A stretch of 64,000 bases of DNA from Amycolatopsis mongoliensis (GTDB lineage: Bacteria > Actinomycetota > Actinomycetes > Mycobacteriales > Pseudonocardiaceae), in the NCBI RefSeq assembly GCF_030285665.1, contig NZ_CP127295.1:6386001-6450000 (forward strand). Direction: 5' to 3'. A program made the position numbers and the translations under genes. Under the pieces are notes generated by a model, which ran no database searches, was not told where the DNA came from, and saw only the letters and a list, made by a program, of their open reading frames with translations. How positions within the stretch are numbered: the first letter of the stretch is position 1; each line of letters opens with the position of its first letter. Positions 44,263 to 53,440 of this stretch are shown here, piece after piece.

Positions 44263-45468
44263 TCACCCCAGGCGCGCGGCGCGGGCCAGGAGGTGGCGCC
44301 TCTCGGGTTCGCTGGTGGTGCGCCGGGCCGCCTCCCGGTAGCCGGCGCGCGCCGCGCCGTGGTCGCCGGCCATCTCCAGCAGGTGGGCCCGCACGGACAC
44401 CAGGTGGTGGGAGGCGCAGACGCGCTCGTCGGCCGAGACGGCGTCGAGCAGGGCCAGCCCGGCCGCGGGGCCTCGCACCATGGCCACCGCCACCGCCCGG
44501 TTGAGCGTCACGGTTGGGTTCGGGGCCACGCGCTCCAGAACCGTGTAGAGAGCCAGGATCTGCGGCCAGTCGGTGACGCCGGCGATGGGCGCCTCGTCGT
44601 GGACGGCGGCGATGGCGGCCTGCAGCTGGTACGGGCCGATCGGGCCCCGCGCCAAGGTGTCGGTCACGAGGGCCACGCCCTCGGCGATGGCCTCGGCGTT
44701 CCAGAGGGTGCGGTCCTGTTCGCTCAGCGGCACCAGCGACCCGTCCGGGGCCGTGCGGGCCGGACGGCGCGCGTCGGTCAGCAGCAGCAGGGCCAGGAGC
44801 CCGGCCACCTCGCCGTCGCCGGGGACCAGCCGGTGCAGCTCGCGGGCCAGCCGGATGGCCTCGGCCGTCAGCTCGGCCCGCACCAGGTTCGCCCCCGCCG
44901 TGGCCGTGTAGCCCTCGTTGAAGACGAGGTAGACCACCTGGAGCACGACGCCGAGCCGCTCCGCCTGCTCGGCCGGCGGCGGCAGGGCGAAGCCGGCGCC
45001 GGCCGCCTTGATCCGGTGCTTCGCCCGGCTGATGCGCTGCGCCATGGTCGCCTCGGGCACGAGGAAGGCCCGGGCGATCTCGGCGGTCGACAGGCCGCCG
45101 ACGGCCCGCAGGGTCAGCGCGACCTGCGACGGGGGAGTCAGGGCGGGGTGGCAGCACAGGAACAGCAGCGTCAGGGTGTCGTCGTCGGCCTGCACCTCGC
45201 CGCCGGCGGGCGGAGTGCGGAGGGCGTCGGCCTCCTCCCGCCGGCGGCGCGCGGCGTCGCTGCGCACCTGGTCGGCGAGGCGGCGCGTCGCCACCGTCAC
45301 CAACCACGCCCGGGGGTTCTCCGGCCACCCCTCCACCGGCCACTGGGCCGTGGCCGCCACCAGCGCCTCCTGGACGGCGTCCTCGCAGGCGTCGAACCGG
45401 CCGTGGCGGCGCACCAGCGCCCCGAGCACCTCCGGGACCAGCCGCCGGACGGCCTGCCAGTCGGTCAC
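44263..45468 (-). CDS. ECF42-type RNA polymerase sigma factor
   Basis: A 401-residue sigma factor: region 2 (DACEDAVQEALVAATAQWP, WPENPRAWLVTVATRRLAD), region 4 (LSTAEIARAFLVPEATMAQR, ISRAKHRI) and a long C-terminal extension of about 220 residues with VYLVFNEGYTA, the hallmark of ECF42 (DUF6596/TPR-like). ECF42 factors have no classical anti-sigma and are genetically linked to DGPF/YCII proteins, as here. The GTG start overlaps the YCII stop by 4 nt. Confidence 0.92.
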   Translation of the reverse strand: MTDWQAVRRLVPEVLGALVRRHGRFDACEDAVQEALVAATAQWPVEGWPENPRAWLVTVATRRLADQVRSDAARRRREEADALRTPPAGGEVQADDDTLTLLFLCCHPALTPPSQVALTLRAVGGLSTAEIARAFLVPEATMAQRISRAKHRIKAAGAGFALPPPAEQAERLGVVLQVVYLVFNEGYTATAGANLVRAELTAEAIRLARELHRLVPGDGEVAGLLALLLLTDARRPARTAPDGSLVPLSEQDRTLWNAEAIAEGVALVTDTLARGPIGPYQLQAAIAAVHDEAPIAGVTDWPQILALYTVLERVAPNPTVTLNRAVAVAMVRGPAAGLALLDAVSADERVCASHHLVSVRAHLLEMAGDHGAARAGYREAARRTTSEPERRHLLARAARLG

Positions 45469-45827
45469 GGCCCGACGTTGGCCTCGTGCATGAGGGGCCG
45501 CACCTCGACCCCCCAGTAGCGCGACGACGGGTTGCGAGCCGCGATCTCCAGGGCCCGCTCCAGGCTGTCGCAGTCGACGATCGTGAAGCTGCCCAGGTAC
45601 TCCTTGGCCTCGGCGTAGGGGCCGTCGGTCACCGCCGGCGTCCCGCCGGTGACCCGGACCATCTTGGCGTTGACCTGGTCGGCCACGCCATAGGCGCCGA
45701 CCAGCTCACCCGACTCGAACAGCTCCTGGTTGAGGGCGTCGGTCTCGCGGATCAGCTCGGCGAGGGTCTCCGCACCTATCGAGGTGAAGGCTTCCTCGTT
45801 GCCGTAGATCAGCAGCATGTACTTCAC
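45465..45827 (-). CDS. YCII/DGPF-domain protein (ECF42 partner)
   Basis: A 120-residue YciI-like protein with the DGPF-type motif DGPYAEAKEYLGSFTIVDCD. Members are the standard neighbours and targets of ECF42 sigma factors; biochemical activity is unknown. It overlaps both the upstream reductase gene (ATGA) and the downstream sigma gene (GTGA). Confidence 0.92.
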   Translation of the reverse strand: MKYMLLIYGNEEAFTSIGAETLAELIRETDALNQELFESGELVGAYGVADQVNAKMVRVTGGTPAVTDGPYAEAKEYLGSFTIVDCDSLERALEIAARNPSSRYWGVEVRPLMHEANVGP

Positions 45828-46561
45828 AGCGCGCTCCTCTGCTCCGGCTGGGCCGGGGCGACCAGGTCGCCGCCGGCACCGCGGTCGTCCAGCACCAGTT
45901 TCGACCGCCCGGCGACGCGGTAGCGGAGGTGGGTGACCCCGGGCGCGTCGACGACCCGGTCCGGGACCAGTTCGATGCCGTCATCCGCGCCGAGACCGAG
46001 GCCGGGGCCGAACAGGCGCTGGCCCTCGCCGAGCAGCACCGGGGCGATGTGCACCTCGAGCTGGTCGAGCAGCCCGGCGGCCAGCACCTGGCGCAGGAGC
46101 TCCCCGCCGCCGGCCACCGCCACGTTCTTGCCGCCGGCGGCGTCCCGGGCCAGCTCGACGGCCCGCTCGGGTCCTTCGGTGACGAAGGTGAAGGAGGTGC
46201 CGCCCCGGCGTTCGAGCACGGCCCGGGGGCGGTGGGTGACGACGAACACCGGGGCGCGGAACGGCGGCTCCTCGCCCCAGGGGACCTCGCCGGCGTCGAA
46301 CATGCGCCGGCCCATGACGTAGGCGCCGGCGGCCGCGAACGTCTCCTCGACGATCTCCGAGTCCACCGACCGCTCTCCGCCGGCGAAGCCCTGCCGCTCG
46401 CGCCAGGCCGCGGCGTCGACGGCCCAGCGGGTGACCCGGAAGAAGCCGGGCGCTTCGGGGCCCCGCATCCAGCCGCTCATGTCCTGGGGGGTCCGCGGGT
46501 CCCGCGGTCCGGTGTAGAAGCCGTCGAGGGACATCGACATCTGGGCGGTCACCTGGGTCAT
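45824..46561 (-). CDS. RibD/dihydrofolate-reductase-like family protein
   Basis: A 245-residue RibD C-terminal/DHFR-fold protein. Elements are MSMSLDGFYTGPRD at the N-terminus, YVMGRRMFDAGE, FVVTHRPR, and VAVAGGGELLRQVLAAGLLD for NADPH binding. The ATG at 46561 is chosen over a longer frame. It is the first gene of the reductase-YCII-ECF42 operon; such proteins are common in ECF42 regulons. The substrate is unknown. Confidence 0.88.
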   Translation of the reverse strand: MTQVTAQMSMSLDGFYTGPRDPRTPQDMSGWMRGPEAPGFFRVTRWAVDAAAWRERQGFAGGERSVDSEIVEETFAAAGAYVMGRRMFDAGEVPWGEEPPFRAPVFVVTHRPRAVLERRGGTSFTFVTEGPERAVELARDAAGGKNVAVAGGGELLRQVLAAGLLDQLEVHIAPVLLGEGQRLFGPGLGLGADDGIELVPDRVVDAPGVTHLRYRVAGRSKLVLDDRGAGGDLVAPAQPEQRSAL

Positions 46562-47086
46562 CGTGCGTGCTCCACTCGTCGTGGCGGCCTCCTTGCGGCC
46601 GCCGGTGCCCTTGAGTCGGAGCCGGCCGCTCGTTCTCGACACGCGCCGACGAGAAAGCCGGAGAAGATTCCCGGCGACCGCGCCGGGCTCACGAGGGAGA
46701 GCCGCGGCCTGCGCTGTGGTCGTAGGCCTGCTGGGCTCGGTGGATCTGGGCGCTGTGGTCGACGGTCCAGGCGTAGAGGTGACCGAACAGGCGGCCGGGC
46801 TCGGTCAGATCGAGTCGCTCATGGGCATCGTCCCGGGTGGCGGCGGCACGCAGTACCTGCGCGAGCGGGTCGGGCGGAACCGCGCCCTGGAGATCGTCCT
46901 GGCCGCCGATCTGTTCGACGCACAGACCGCCGCGGCCTACGGCTGGATCAACCGAGCCGCACCGGCGTCGGAGCTGCGCGGTTCGTCGCCGCGGTGAAGC
47001 ACGCCCTGCCCGCGCACGGCGTGGGCGAACGGGACGATTCCGGAGCCCCGCGCAGCACGCTCGCCGTCCTGCGCGGGCCCCGGGCC
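46562..47086. other. Spacer with an enoyl-CoA hydratase relic
   Basis: This 525-bp region has no intact gene. It holds the plus-strand hydratase fragment at 46800-47030 and, on the minus strand at 46689-46815, a protein-like tail (TEPGRLFGHLYAWTVDHSAQ) that I cannot assign. Confidence 0.5.
46800..47030 (+). pseudogene. Enoyl-CoA hydratase/isomerase relic
   Basis: The frame gives SLMGIVPGGGGTQYLRERVG then RNRALEIVLAADLFDAQTAA and AYGWINRAAPASEL, which is the GIxPGGGGTQ-to-GLVNRVVP core of crotonases. The N-terminal oxyanion part is missing. After 46977 the sequence continues in another frame with ARFVAAVKHALPAHG. It is truncated and frameshifted. Confidence 0.7.
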
Positions 47087-48022
47087 TCAGCGGTACCCGG
47101 CCAGGAATGCCGCCAGCGCGGCGAGCATCTCGTCCGGGGCTTCCTCGGCGGGGAAGTGGCCACAGCCGGGAATCACGACCGAGACGAGGTCGTCCGCGAC
47201 GAGGGCCATCGTGTCGGCGACGACGTTTGCGGTGGAGAGCTCGCCCGCGACGGCCAGCACGGGCATCCGGAGGCGGTGTTCCCGGCGCCGGCCGTTCTGG
47301 GCGATCGTCGTGTCGAGGGCCCGGTAGAACTCGAAACTCGCCCGCAGCGCCTCCCGGTCCGATGCCAGGACGTCGACGTAGTGGTCGATCGCCTGCTCCG
47401 GCAGCGGCCGGGCCGCTTTGGCGGTGAACTGATGGCCGAAGAACAAGCGTTCCCGCCCTTCGACCAGGTGCTCGTTCAGCGCGCCGAGCCGGTTGAACCC
47501 GAAGTGCCACAGCCGGTTCATCGCTTCCTGAGGCATGTGCAGGGGCGGCGAGGGCGTCAGCCCGGGGATGACGGCTTCGGCGACGGCCAGCCGCTCGACC
47601 CGCGCGGGGTGGTCGGCGGCCATCGCGTACCCGGTCCACATGCCGACGTCGTGCCCGGCCACCGCGAACCGCCGGTGCCCGAGCGCGTCCATCAGCTTCA
47701 CCATGTCGTCGGCCAGGGTGCCGGTGTCGTAGCCTTCCCGCGGCTTGGCCGACAACCCCACGCCACGCGGATCGGGGGCGACGACGGTGAAGTCCCGGGC
47801 CAGCGTGGGCATCAGGTGGCGCCACGCGTACCAGGTCTGCGGCCAGCCCGGGATCAGGAGCAGCGGCGGCCCGTCTCCTCCGGTGACCGCGTGCAGGCGC
47901 AGGGTTCCCGCCCGCACCCACCGGCTGCGGAAGGTGTCCGAGAACCCCTCGGGCAGCCCTGGTGCTTCGCGCACCGAGCCGGGTCCCATGGGTTCGGCCG
48001 CCTGGTGGGCAAGCTCGGTCAT
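47087..48022 (-). CDS. Alpha/beta hydrolase (epoxide hydrolase/haloacid dehalogenase-like)
   Basis: A 311-residue alpha/beta-fold enzyme. The oxyanion region is PGWPQTWYAW at 58-67, nucleophile Asp125 is in VAGHDVGMW, and catalytic His289 is in IPGCGHFPAEE. An Asp nucleophile (not Ser) points to epoxide hydrolysis or dehalogenation. Its ATG overlaps the stop of the upstream MFS gene (ATGA), so enzyme and transporter are coupled. The divergent TetR beyond the MFS gene is the probable regulator. Confidence 0.9.
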   Translation of the reverse strand: MTELAHQAAEPMGPGSVREAPGLPEGFSDTFRSRWVRAGTLRLHAVTGGDGPPLLLIPGWPQTWYAWRHLMPTLARDFTVVAPDPRGVGLSAKPREGYDTGTLADDMVKLMDALGHRRFAVAGHDVGMWTGYAMAADHPARVERLAVAEAVIPGLTPSPPLHMPQEAMNRLWHFGFNRLGALNEHLVEGRERLFFGHQFTAKAARPLPEQAIDHYVDVLASDREALRASFEFYRALDTTIAQNGRRREHRLRMPVLAVAGELSTANVVADTMALVADDLVSVVIPGCGHFPAEEAPDEMLAALAAFLAGYR

Positions 48023-49224
48023 GATTCTTCCTTTCCTCGGGTTCCGGCGGCCGCGAGCGCGATCCCGCCGACGCCGGCGGCGAGCAGGAGCGTCGCGATG
48101 TTCTGGTCGAGCACCTGGTCGAGCAGGCCGAGCAGGAGGGTCGGGCCGATCAGCCCGGCGTAAGCGGCCAGGAAGTAGGAGGCGAACAGGTCGGCGCGCC
48201 GCCCCGGGACTGCCAGGCCGGCCGTGACGGCGATCCCCTGCCGGAACACCAGTCCCGCTCCGATACCGGCGAAGACCGTGCCGGTGACGAAGGCCGGCAG
48301 CGAGTGGGTCCAGAGCCCGGTCTCGAACACCGCCACGCCCACGACGAGCGCGACGGGGGCGAAGAGGGGGTGGGACGCCGGCCACCTGGCCGGTGGCACG
48401 AGCTGGGCGGCCAGCGCCACGGCGAACAGCAGGCCGACCTCGGCCCCCACGGCCACGGCACTGCGGACGTGCATCCCGTCGCGGAGGAAGCCTGGCACAA
48501 GGGAGGAGAACAGGCCGTTGACCGCGAACGCGGCGAACACCGCGGCGGCCGCGGAAAGGAACTGCCGGCGCGGCCCGGAGCCGGCCGGCATGGCCGGGCG
48601 GCGCACCGCGACGGCGAAGCTCCGGGGTGCGCGGACCGTTTCCGGGGTCGCCACGATCGCGACCGTCGCCGGGACGAGCGTGCCGAGGTAGCACCAGTAG
48701 ACCAGGTGCGTGGGGTCGGGCGCGAACTCGGCGAACACCCCGGCGACGACGGTGCCGAGCGCCAGGCCGCCGAGGTTCGCCCCGCTGGCCGTCATCGACG
48801 CCGTCCGGGCCCGGCCAGGACCGGCCAGTTCCTCGAGAGCCGCCGTCGCGGTCGCGGTGATCACGCCGGTGGCGATCCCGTAGAGGAAACGCGCGAGCAA
48901 GAGCATCGCGACGTCGTGGGCCGCCAGGAAACAGGCGGTGCTGGCCGCGAGCGCGACCAGGGAGACCAGGAGCAGGGGCCGACGGCCCGCCCGGTCGGAC
49001 ATCGGGGCGAACAGCAGCAGGGCCACCGCCACCCCCACCGCGTAGATCGCGAAGATCGCGGTCGTCGTGAACGGACCGAAGCCCATGCGCGGGGCCCAGA
49101 GCACGTACAGCGGGACCGGCAGGGTGCCGCCCAGCATCGCCAGCACGTACACGGCCGCCACGGCCCGGAAGCCGATCGAAGCGCGGCGCGACGGGGACGG
49201 CGGACGGTCGGTGCGAGTGGACAT
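48019..49224 (-). CDS. MFS transporter
   Basis: A 401-residue permease with about 12 hydrophobic helices. The helix 2-3 loop motif is LLFAPMSDRAGRRPLL; a GxxxG-rich helix 5 (ANLGGLALGTVVAGVF) follows. The ATG at 49224 gives MSTRTDRP. It is the first gene of the transporter-hydrolase operon, divergent from TetR. Confidence 0.9.
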   Translation of the reverse strand: MSTRTDRPPSPSRRASIGFRAVAAVYVLAMLGGTLPVPLYVLWAPRMGFGPFTTTAIFAIYAVGVAVALLLFAPMSDRAGRRPLLLVSLVALAASTACFLAAHDVAMLLLARFLYGIATGVITATATAALEELAGPGRARTASMTASGANLGGLALGTVVAGVFAEFAPDPTHLVYWCYLGTLVPATVAIVATPETVRAPRSFAVAVRRPAMPAGSGPRRQFLSAAAAVFAAFAVNGLFSSLVPGFLRDGMHVRSAVAVGAEVGLLFAVALAAQLVPPARWPASHPLFAPVALVVGVAVFETGLWTHSLPAFVTGTVFAGIGAGLVFRQGIAVTAGLAVPGRRADLFASYFLAAYAGLIGPTLLLGLLDQVLDQNIATLLLAAGVGGIALAAAGTRGKEES

Positions 49225-49241
49225 CGTCTGACCATAGCTAT

Positions 49242-49293
49242 CTTGGAATGATCGGTCCATCATTGTTTGACTGATCGGTCCAAGAAGAGGGTA
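49242..49293. promoter_or_regulatory. Duplicated TetR operator
   Basis: TGATCGGTCCA occurs at 49249-49259 and again at 49272-49282. The left copy is preceded by CTTGGAA and the right one followed by AGAAG. It resembles TetR sites built on TGGACCGATC. The copies are 23 bp apart in the MFS/TetR divergent region. Confidence 0.6.
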
Positions 49294-49328
49294 GGATCAC
49301 AGTCACGGTCGACGGCGAAAGGCAGGGC

Positions 49329-49925
49329 ATGTCCGGGCGCAAGCAGTTCGACGTGGACGAGGTCGTGGCCAAGGCCATGGTCGTGTTCTGGGGCCAGGGG
49401 TACGCCGACGCCTCGCTCGACCTGCTCACCGCGGCGACCGGGCTCGGCCGCGGTTCTCTCTACGGCGCGTTCGGGGACAAGGACGGCTTGTTCCGCCGCG
49501 CTCTGGACCACTACTCAGCGACCTACGGCGAACGCTACGAAGAAGCGCTCACCGCCCACGCGGACGACCCGGTCCAGGCGATCGACGCCTTCTTCGGCGT
49601 GACCCTGGCGAGGATCGAAGACCCGGCCGTCCCGGACGGCTGCCTCATCGCCCAGTCGGCGCTCCTGACACCGGTGCTGACCCCGGGCGCCGCCGCGCAC
49701 GTCCGCCGCCTGCTCGACGCGCAGCGGACGAGGCTCGTGGCCGCGTTCGCGAGCGCCGGCGCCGGCGCCGGCGCCGGCGCGGGCGAGCTCGACGATCTCG
49801 CGACCTACGTGCTCGCGATCAACCAGTCGCTGGCGGTGCTCAGCCGCGCCGGGGCCACCCGGGCCGAGCTGCTCACTGTGACACGCCTCGCGAGCGAAAC
49901 GGTGGCTGCCCGCCTGAACCGGTAG
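49329..49925 (+). CDS. TetR/AcrR family regulator with an Ala-Gly repeat
   Basis: A 198-residue regulator. The HTH is ASLDLLTAATGLGRGSLYGA, then FGDKDGLFRRALDHY. A GC-only microsatellite of GCCGGC units at 49756-49785 encodes an Ala-Gly run (SAGAGAGAGAGEL) before the last two helices; its length may vary between strains. It probably represses the divergent transporter-hydrolase operon. Confidence 0.9.
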   Translation: MSGRKQFDVDEVVAKAMVVFWGQGYADASLDLLTAATGLGRGSLYGAFGDKDGLFRRALDHYSATYGERYEEALTAHADDPVQAIDAFFGVTLARIEDPAVPDGCLIAQSALLTPVLTPGAAAHVRRLLDAQRTRLVAAFASAGAGAGAGAGELDDLATYVLAINQSLAVLSRAGATRAELLTVTRLASETVAARLNR

Positions 49926-49971
49926 CCGGTGTCCACTTCGGACCGCCGGGAACCGTTTGCCGCGTCCTGGG

Positions 49972-51675
49972 TCACTGCCCCACGGGTGGTTTCGGTTTGC
50001 CCGTGAAGGTGATGTCGCTTTCGGTGCGGATGCGTTCCACCATGTGCGGGTAGTGCAGTTCGAACGCGGGCCGTTCGGAGCGGATGCGGGGCAGCTCGGT
50101 GAAGTTGTGCCGTGGTGGCGGGCAGGTGGTGGCCCATTCGAGGGAGTTGCCGTAACCCCACGGGTCGTCGACGGTGACGATCTCGCCGTACCGGTAGCTC
50201 TTGACCACGTTCCACAGGAACGGCAGGACCGACGCGCCGAGCAGGTACGCCCCGACCGTGGAGATGGTGTTGAGGGTGGTGAAGCCGTCGGTGCCGAGGT
50301 AGTCGGCGTAGCGGCGGGGCATGCCTTCGTTGCCGAGCCAGTGCTGGACCAGGAACGTGGTGTGGAAGCCGAGGAAGGTGGTCCAGAAGTGCCAGCGGGC
50401 GAGGCGTTCGTCCATCATCCGGCCGGTGATCTTCGGGAACCAGAAGTAGATGCCGGCGAAGGTGGCGAACACGATCGTGCCGTAGAGCACGTAGTGGAAG
50501 TGGGCGACGACGAAGTAGGTGTCGGACACGTGGAAGTCCAGGGCCGGCGCGGCCAGCAGCACGCCGGACAGGCCGCCGAAGAGGAAGGTGACCAGGAATC
50601 CGACGGAGAACAGCATCGGGGATTCGAACGTCAGCTGTCCCTTCCACATGGTGCCGATCCAGTTGAAGAACTTGACGCCGGTGGGGACGGCGACGAGGAA
50701 GGTCATGAAGGAGAAGAACGGCAGCAGCACGGCACCGGTGGCGTACATGTGGTGCGCCCACACGGCGACCGACAGGGCGGCGATGGACAGCGTCGCCCAG
50801 ACCAGGCTCCGGTAACCGAACAGCGGCTTGCGGGAGAAGACCGGCAGGATCTCCGACACGACCCCGAAGAACGGCAGCGCGAGGATGTAGACCTCGGGGT
50901 GGCCGAAGAACCAGAACAGGTGCTGCCACAGCACGGTGCCGCCGTTGGCGGGGTCGAACACGTGCGCGCCGATCAGCCGGTCGGCGAGCAGGCCGAAGCC
51001 GGCCGCGGTGAGGATCGGGAACACGATCAGCACCAGGATGCTGGTGACCAGGATGTTCCAGGTGAAGATCGGCATCCGCCACATCGTCATACCCGGCGCG
51101 CGCAGGCAGACCACGGTCGTGACCATGTTGACCGCGCCCAGGATCGTGCCCAGCCCGCCGACGGCGACCCCGACGATCCACAGGTTGGCGCCGACGCCCG
51201 GCGAATGGATCACGTCCGAGAGCGGCGTGTAGGCGAACCAGCCGAAGTCGGCGGCGCCGCCGGGGGTCAGGAAGCCGCCGAGCATGAGCAGTCCGCCGAA
51301 GAGGAACAGCCAGAAGGAGAACGCGTTCAGCCGCGGGAACGCGACGTCGGGTGAGCCGATCTGCAGCGGGAGCACGAAGTTCGCGAACCCGAACACGCTC
51401 GGGGTGGCGTAGAGCAGCAGCATCACCGTGCCGTGCATGGTGAACAGCTGGTTGTACTGTTCCTGCGACAGGAACTGCAGGCCGGGCCGGGCGAGCTCCG
51501 AGCGGATCAGCATGGCCATCGCGCCGCCGATCAGGAAGAACGCGAACGTGGTGACCAGGTACATCACCCCGATCACCTTGTGGTCGGTCGTCCGGAACAG
51601 TCCCAGCAGGACCGAACCCTTCACCTGCCTGCGCTTCGCTCGCAAAGCGACGGGAACGGGGGTCACGGTGCGCAC
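49972..51675 (-). CDS. ctaD: Cytochrome c oxidase subunit I
   Basis: A 567-residue heme-copper oxidase subunit of aa3 type with 12 helices. Ligand motifs are visible: MHGTVM (heme a His), [10 protein letters not shown] (CuB His and the cross-linked Tyr), AHHMYATG (two CuB His) and AHFHYVLYG (heme a3 and heme a His). The GTG at 51675 has AGGAGG 6 nt upstream. Subunits II, III and assembly genes are not adjacent. Orphan ctaD genes occur in actinomycetes, and this may be a second paralogue. Confidence 0.95.
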   Translation of the reverse strand: MRTVTPVPVALRAKRRQVKGSVLLGLFRTTDHKVIGVMYLVTTFAFFLIGGAMAMLIRSELARPGLQFLSQEQYNQLFTMHGTVMLLLYATPSVFGFANFVLPLQIGSPDVAFPRLNAFSFWLFLFGGLLMLGGFLTPGGAADFGWFAYTPLSDVIHSPGVGANLWIVGVAVGGLGTILGAVNMVTTVVCLRAPGMTMWRMPIFTWNILVTSILVLIVFPILTAAGFGLLADRLIGAHVFDPANGGTVLWQHLFWFFGHPEVYILALPFFGVVSEILPVFSRKPLFGYRSLVWATLSIAALSVAVWAHHMYATGAVLLPFFSFMTFLVAVPTGVKFFNWIGTMWKGQLTFESPMLFSVGFLVTFLFGGLSGVLLAAPALDFHVSDTYFVVAHFHYVLYGTIVFATFAGIYFWFPKITGRMMDERLARWHFWTTFLGFHTTFLVQHWLGNEGMPRRYADYLGTDGFTTLNTISTVGAYLLGASVLPFLWNVVKSYRYGEIVTVDDPWGYGNSLEWATTCPPPRHNFTELPRIRSERPAFELHYPHMVERIRTESDITFTGKPKPPVGQ

Positions 51676-51856
51676 TGGGGACCTCCTGGCGGTACGAGTC
51701 GTGCGCGCGCCAGGTTCGCCGGGGGCGGGCCGGTGCCGCTAGGGCCGAAAGTCCTCGTGGATCGACCCGGCCCGGCCGAGGGCCGCACCGGATGCCGAAG
51801 GGCCCGAAGGTGATGACTTTGGCCCCTGGTCACGCCGCGATGCTCGCCGGGAGGAC

Positions 51857-53440
51857 TCAGCCGGTGGTGAGGTCGCGGCGGTTGCTCCCGAAGACGCCGA
51901 GCAGGAAAGCACCGCCGGCGAAGGCGATGAGCACCAGGAGCCCGCGGAAGTCCGGGTCCGGCGAGACGACGTCGGGAACGTGCTGGAACACACCGAGGTC
52001 CCGGACGGGCTGGGGGATGCCGAGCAGGCCGCCGAGCAGAGCGAACGTTCCGCCCGCGACGAGGGGTATCCAGGCCGGCCAGCTCACGCGCGGCCGGAGA
52101 CCGACGAGCAGCGCCGCCCACCCGGTCACCGCCAGCATCGCCGGCCACTGGCCGACCACGTAGGTGAAGGCGTGCACCGCCACGTCGGAACCGTCGATGA
52201 CGGCCGGGGCGATGAGTGCGCTGAGGGTGCCGGTGGCGGTGAGGATGAGCAGGCTGCCGACGGCCGTCACCGCTGCCTGCGCGGCGAGCGGCGTCCAGCG
52301 ACGGGCTCCCGTGGCGAGGACGTGGTCGGTCAGGCCACGGGCCTCGTCGTGCCTGCTCGTCAGGACGGAGAGCACGGCGAACGAGGACACCACCATGCCG
52401 ACGACCGTGCCGGAGTAGGCGAAGTAGGCCGCGACCGGGTCACCCGTGCCCAGTTGCGAGCCGAGGAAGCCGCCGAGATCCCCGTTCTCGCTCTGCCGCA
52501 CCACTCCTGAACCCATGGCCGAGAACAGTGTCCCGACGCAGGCCACCGCGACGGTCCAGGTGAGCACCTGCCGGCGGGCGAGACGGCCGGCCAGTGCGAA
52601 GCCGGACCGGATGTTCAGCCGGGTGCCACGCATGTCGCGACGCGTGATCAGGCCCGCGCCGTACTCACGCCGGGCGGACAGCACGAGCGCGAGCCACGCC
52701 AGCACCGCGGCTGCGAAGAGGCCGGTCGCGAACACCCACCAGCGCTCCTGCGCGAACGGCCGCACCGTGGCCCGCAAACCCAGTGGAGTCAGCCAGTTCA
52801 GCCACCCCACGTGCCGGGTGTCGGCGAGGGTGCGGACCGCGAACGCGACGCCCACGGCGGCGAATCCCAGGGTGCGCGCGCCGGTCGCGGTGGGGGCCAC
52901 CTGTGCGAGGACGGCGGCGAGTGTCCCGGCCAGGAGGAACGTCAGTCCCACGACCGAGCCGAACGCGACGGCGCCCGGCCAGGTGACGGCGTCGACGTGG
53001 CCGGCCGAGAGGCCGACGGCGAACGCGCAGCCGAGGGCGAGGACCGCGGCCACCATGCCCAGCACCAGGAGGGCGCTGCGCAGCGGAACCGGCGGGGCGA
53101 CGCCGGAACCGCGGACGAGCTCGAGGGTTCCCTCGTCCTCTGCCGCGCGGGTCAGGGCGATCGCGACCAGCACGCCCATGATCGCCGCCAGGATCGTGGC
53201 GATGGCGCCGATCTCCCAGGCGAACATCAGGGCCGGGGTGCCCGGATCGGGCAGGTTGCCGTACAGCAGGGTGGTCGCGGCGTTGTGCTGCGCCAGCTGG
53301 ACGGCGAGCCGGCGCTGAGCCTCCGTCGGGTACGTCGACTGGTAGGCCGAAACGGTTCCGCCGCTCAACGCGATCATGAGCAGCAGCCACGAAGTGAGCA
53401 GCATCCGGTGCCGGCGGACCATCAGCTTCACGAGCGTCAT
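51857..53440 (-). CDS. ABC transporter permease (multidrug/antibiotic exporter type)
   Basis: A 527-residue membrane protein with two six-helix halves, as in actinobacterial polyketide/tetronasin-type exporters. It has no HEAT or large periplasmic domain. The ATG at 53440 overlaps the ATPase stop (ATGA). With the upstream ATPase it forms a complete exporter. The substrate is unknown. Confidence 0.88.
   Translation of the reverse strand: MTLVKLMVRRHRMLLTSWLLLMIALSGGTVSAYQSTYPTEAQRRLAVQLAQHNAATTLLYGNLPDPGTPALMFAWEIGAIATILAAIMGVLVAIALTRAAEDEGTLELVRGSGVAPPVPLRSALLVLGMVAAVLALGCAFAVGLSAGHVDAVTWPGAVAFGSVVGLTFLLAGTLAAVLAQVAPTATGARTLGFAAVGVAFAVRTLADTRHVGWLNWLTPLGLRATVRPFAQERWWVFATGLFAAAVLAWLALVLSARREYGAGLITRRDMRGTRLNIRSGFALAGRLARRQVLTWTVAVACVGTLFSAMGSGVVRQSENGDLGGFLGSQLGTGDPVAAYFAYSGTVVGMVVSSFAVLSVLTSRHDEARGLTDHVLATGARRWTPLAAQAAVTAVGSLLILTATGTLSALIAPAVIDGSDVAVHAFTYVVGQWPAMLAVTGWAALLVGLRPRVSWPAWIPLVAGGTFALLGGLLGIPQPVRDLGVFQHVPDVVSPDPDFRGLLVLIAFAGGAFLLGVFGSNRRDLTTG

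Noticed and set aside
45929..48163. 744-codon plus-strand frame
   Set aside because: It crosses several genes on the other strand and is Arg/Gly-rich; only the short hydratase relic inside the region, in another frame, is credible.
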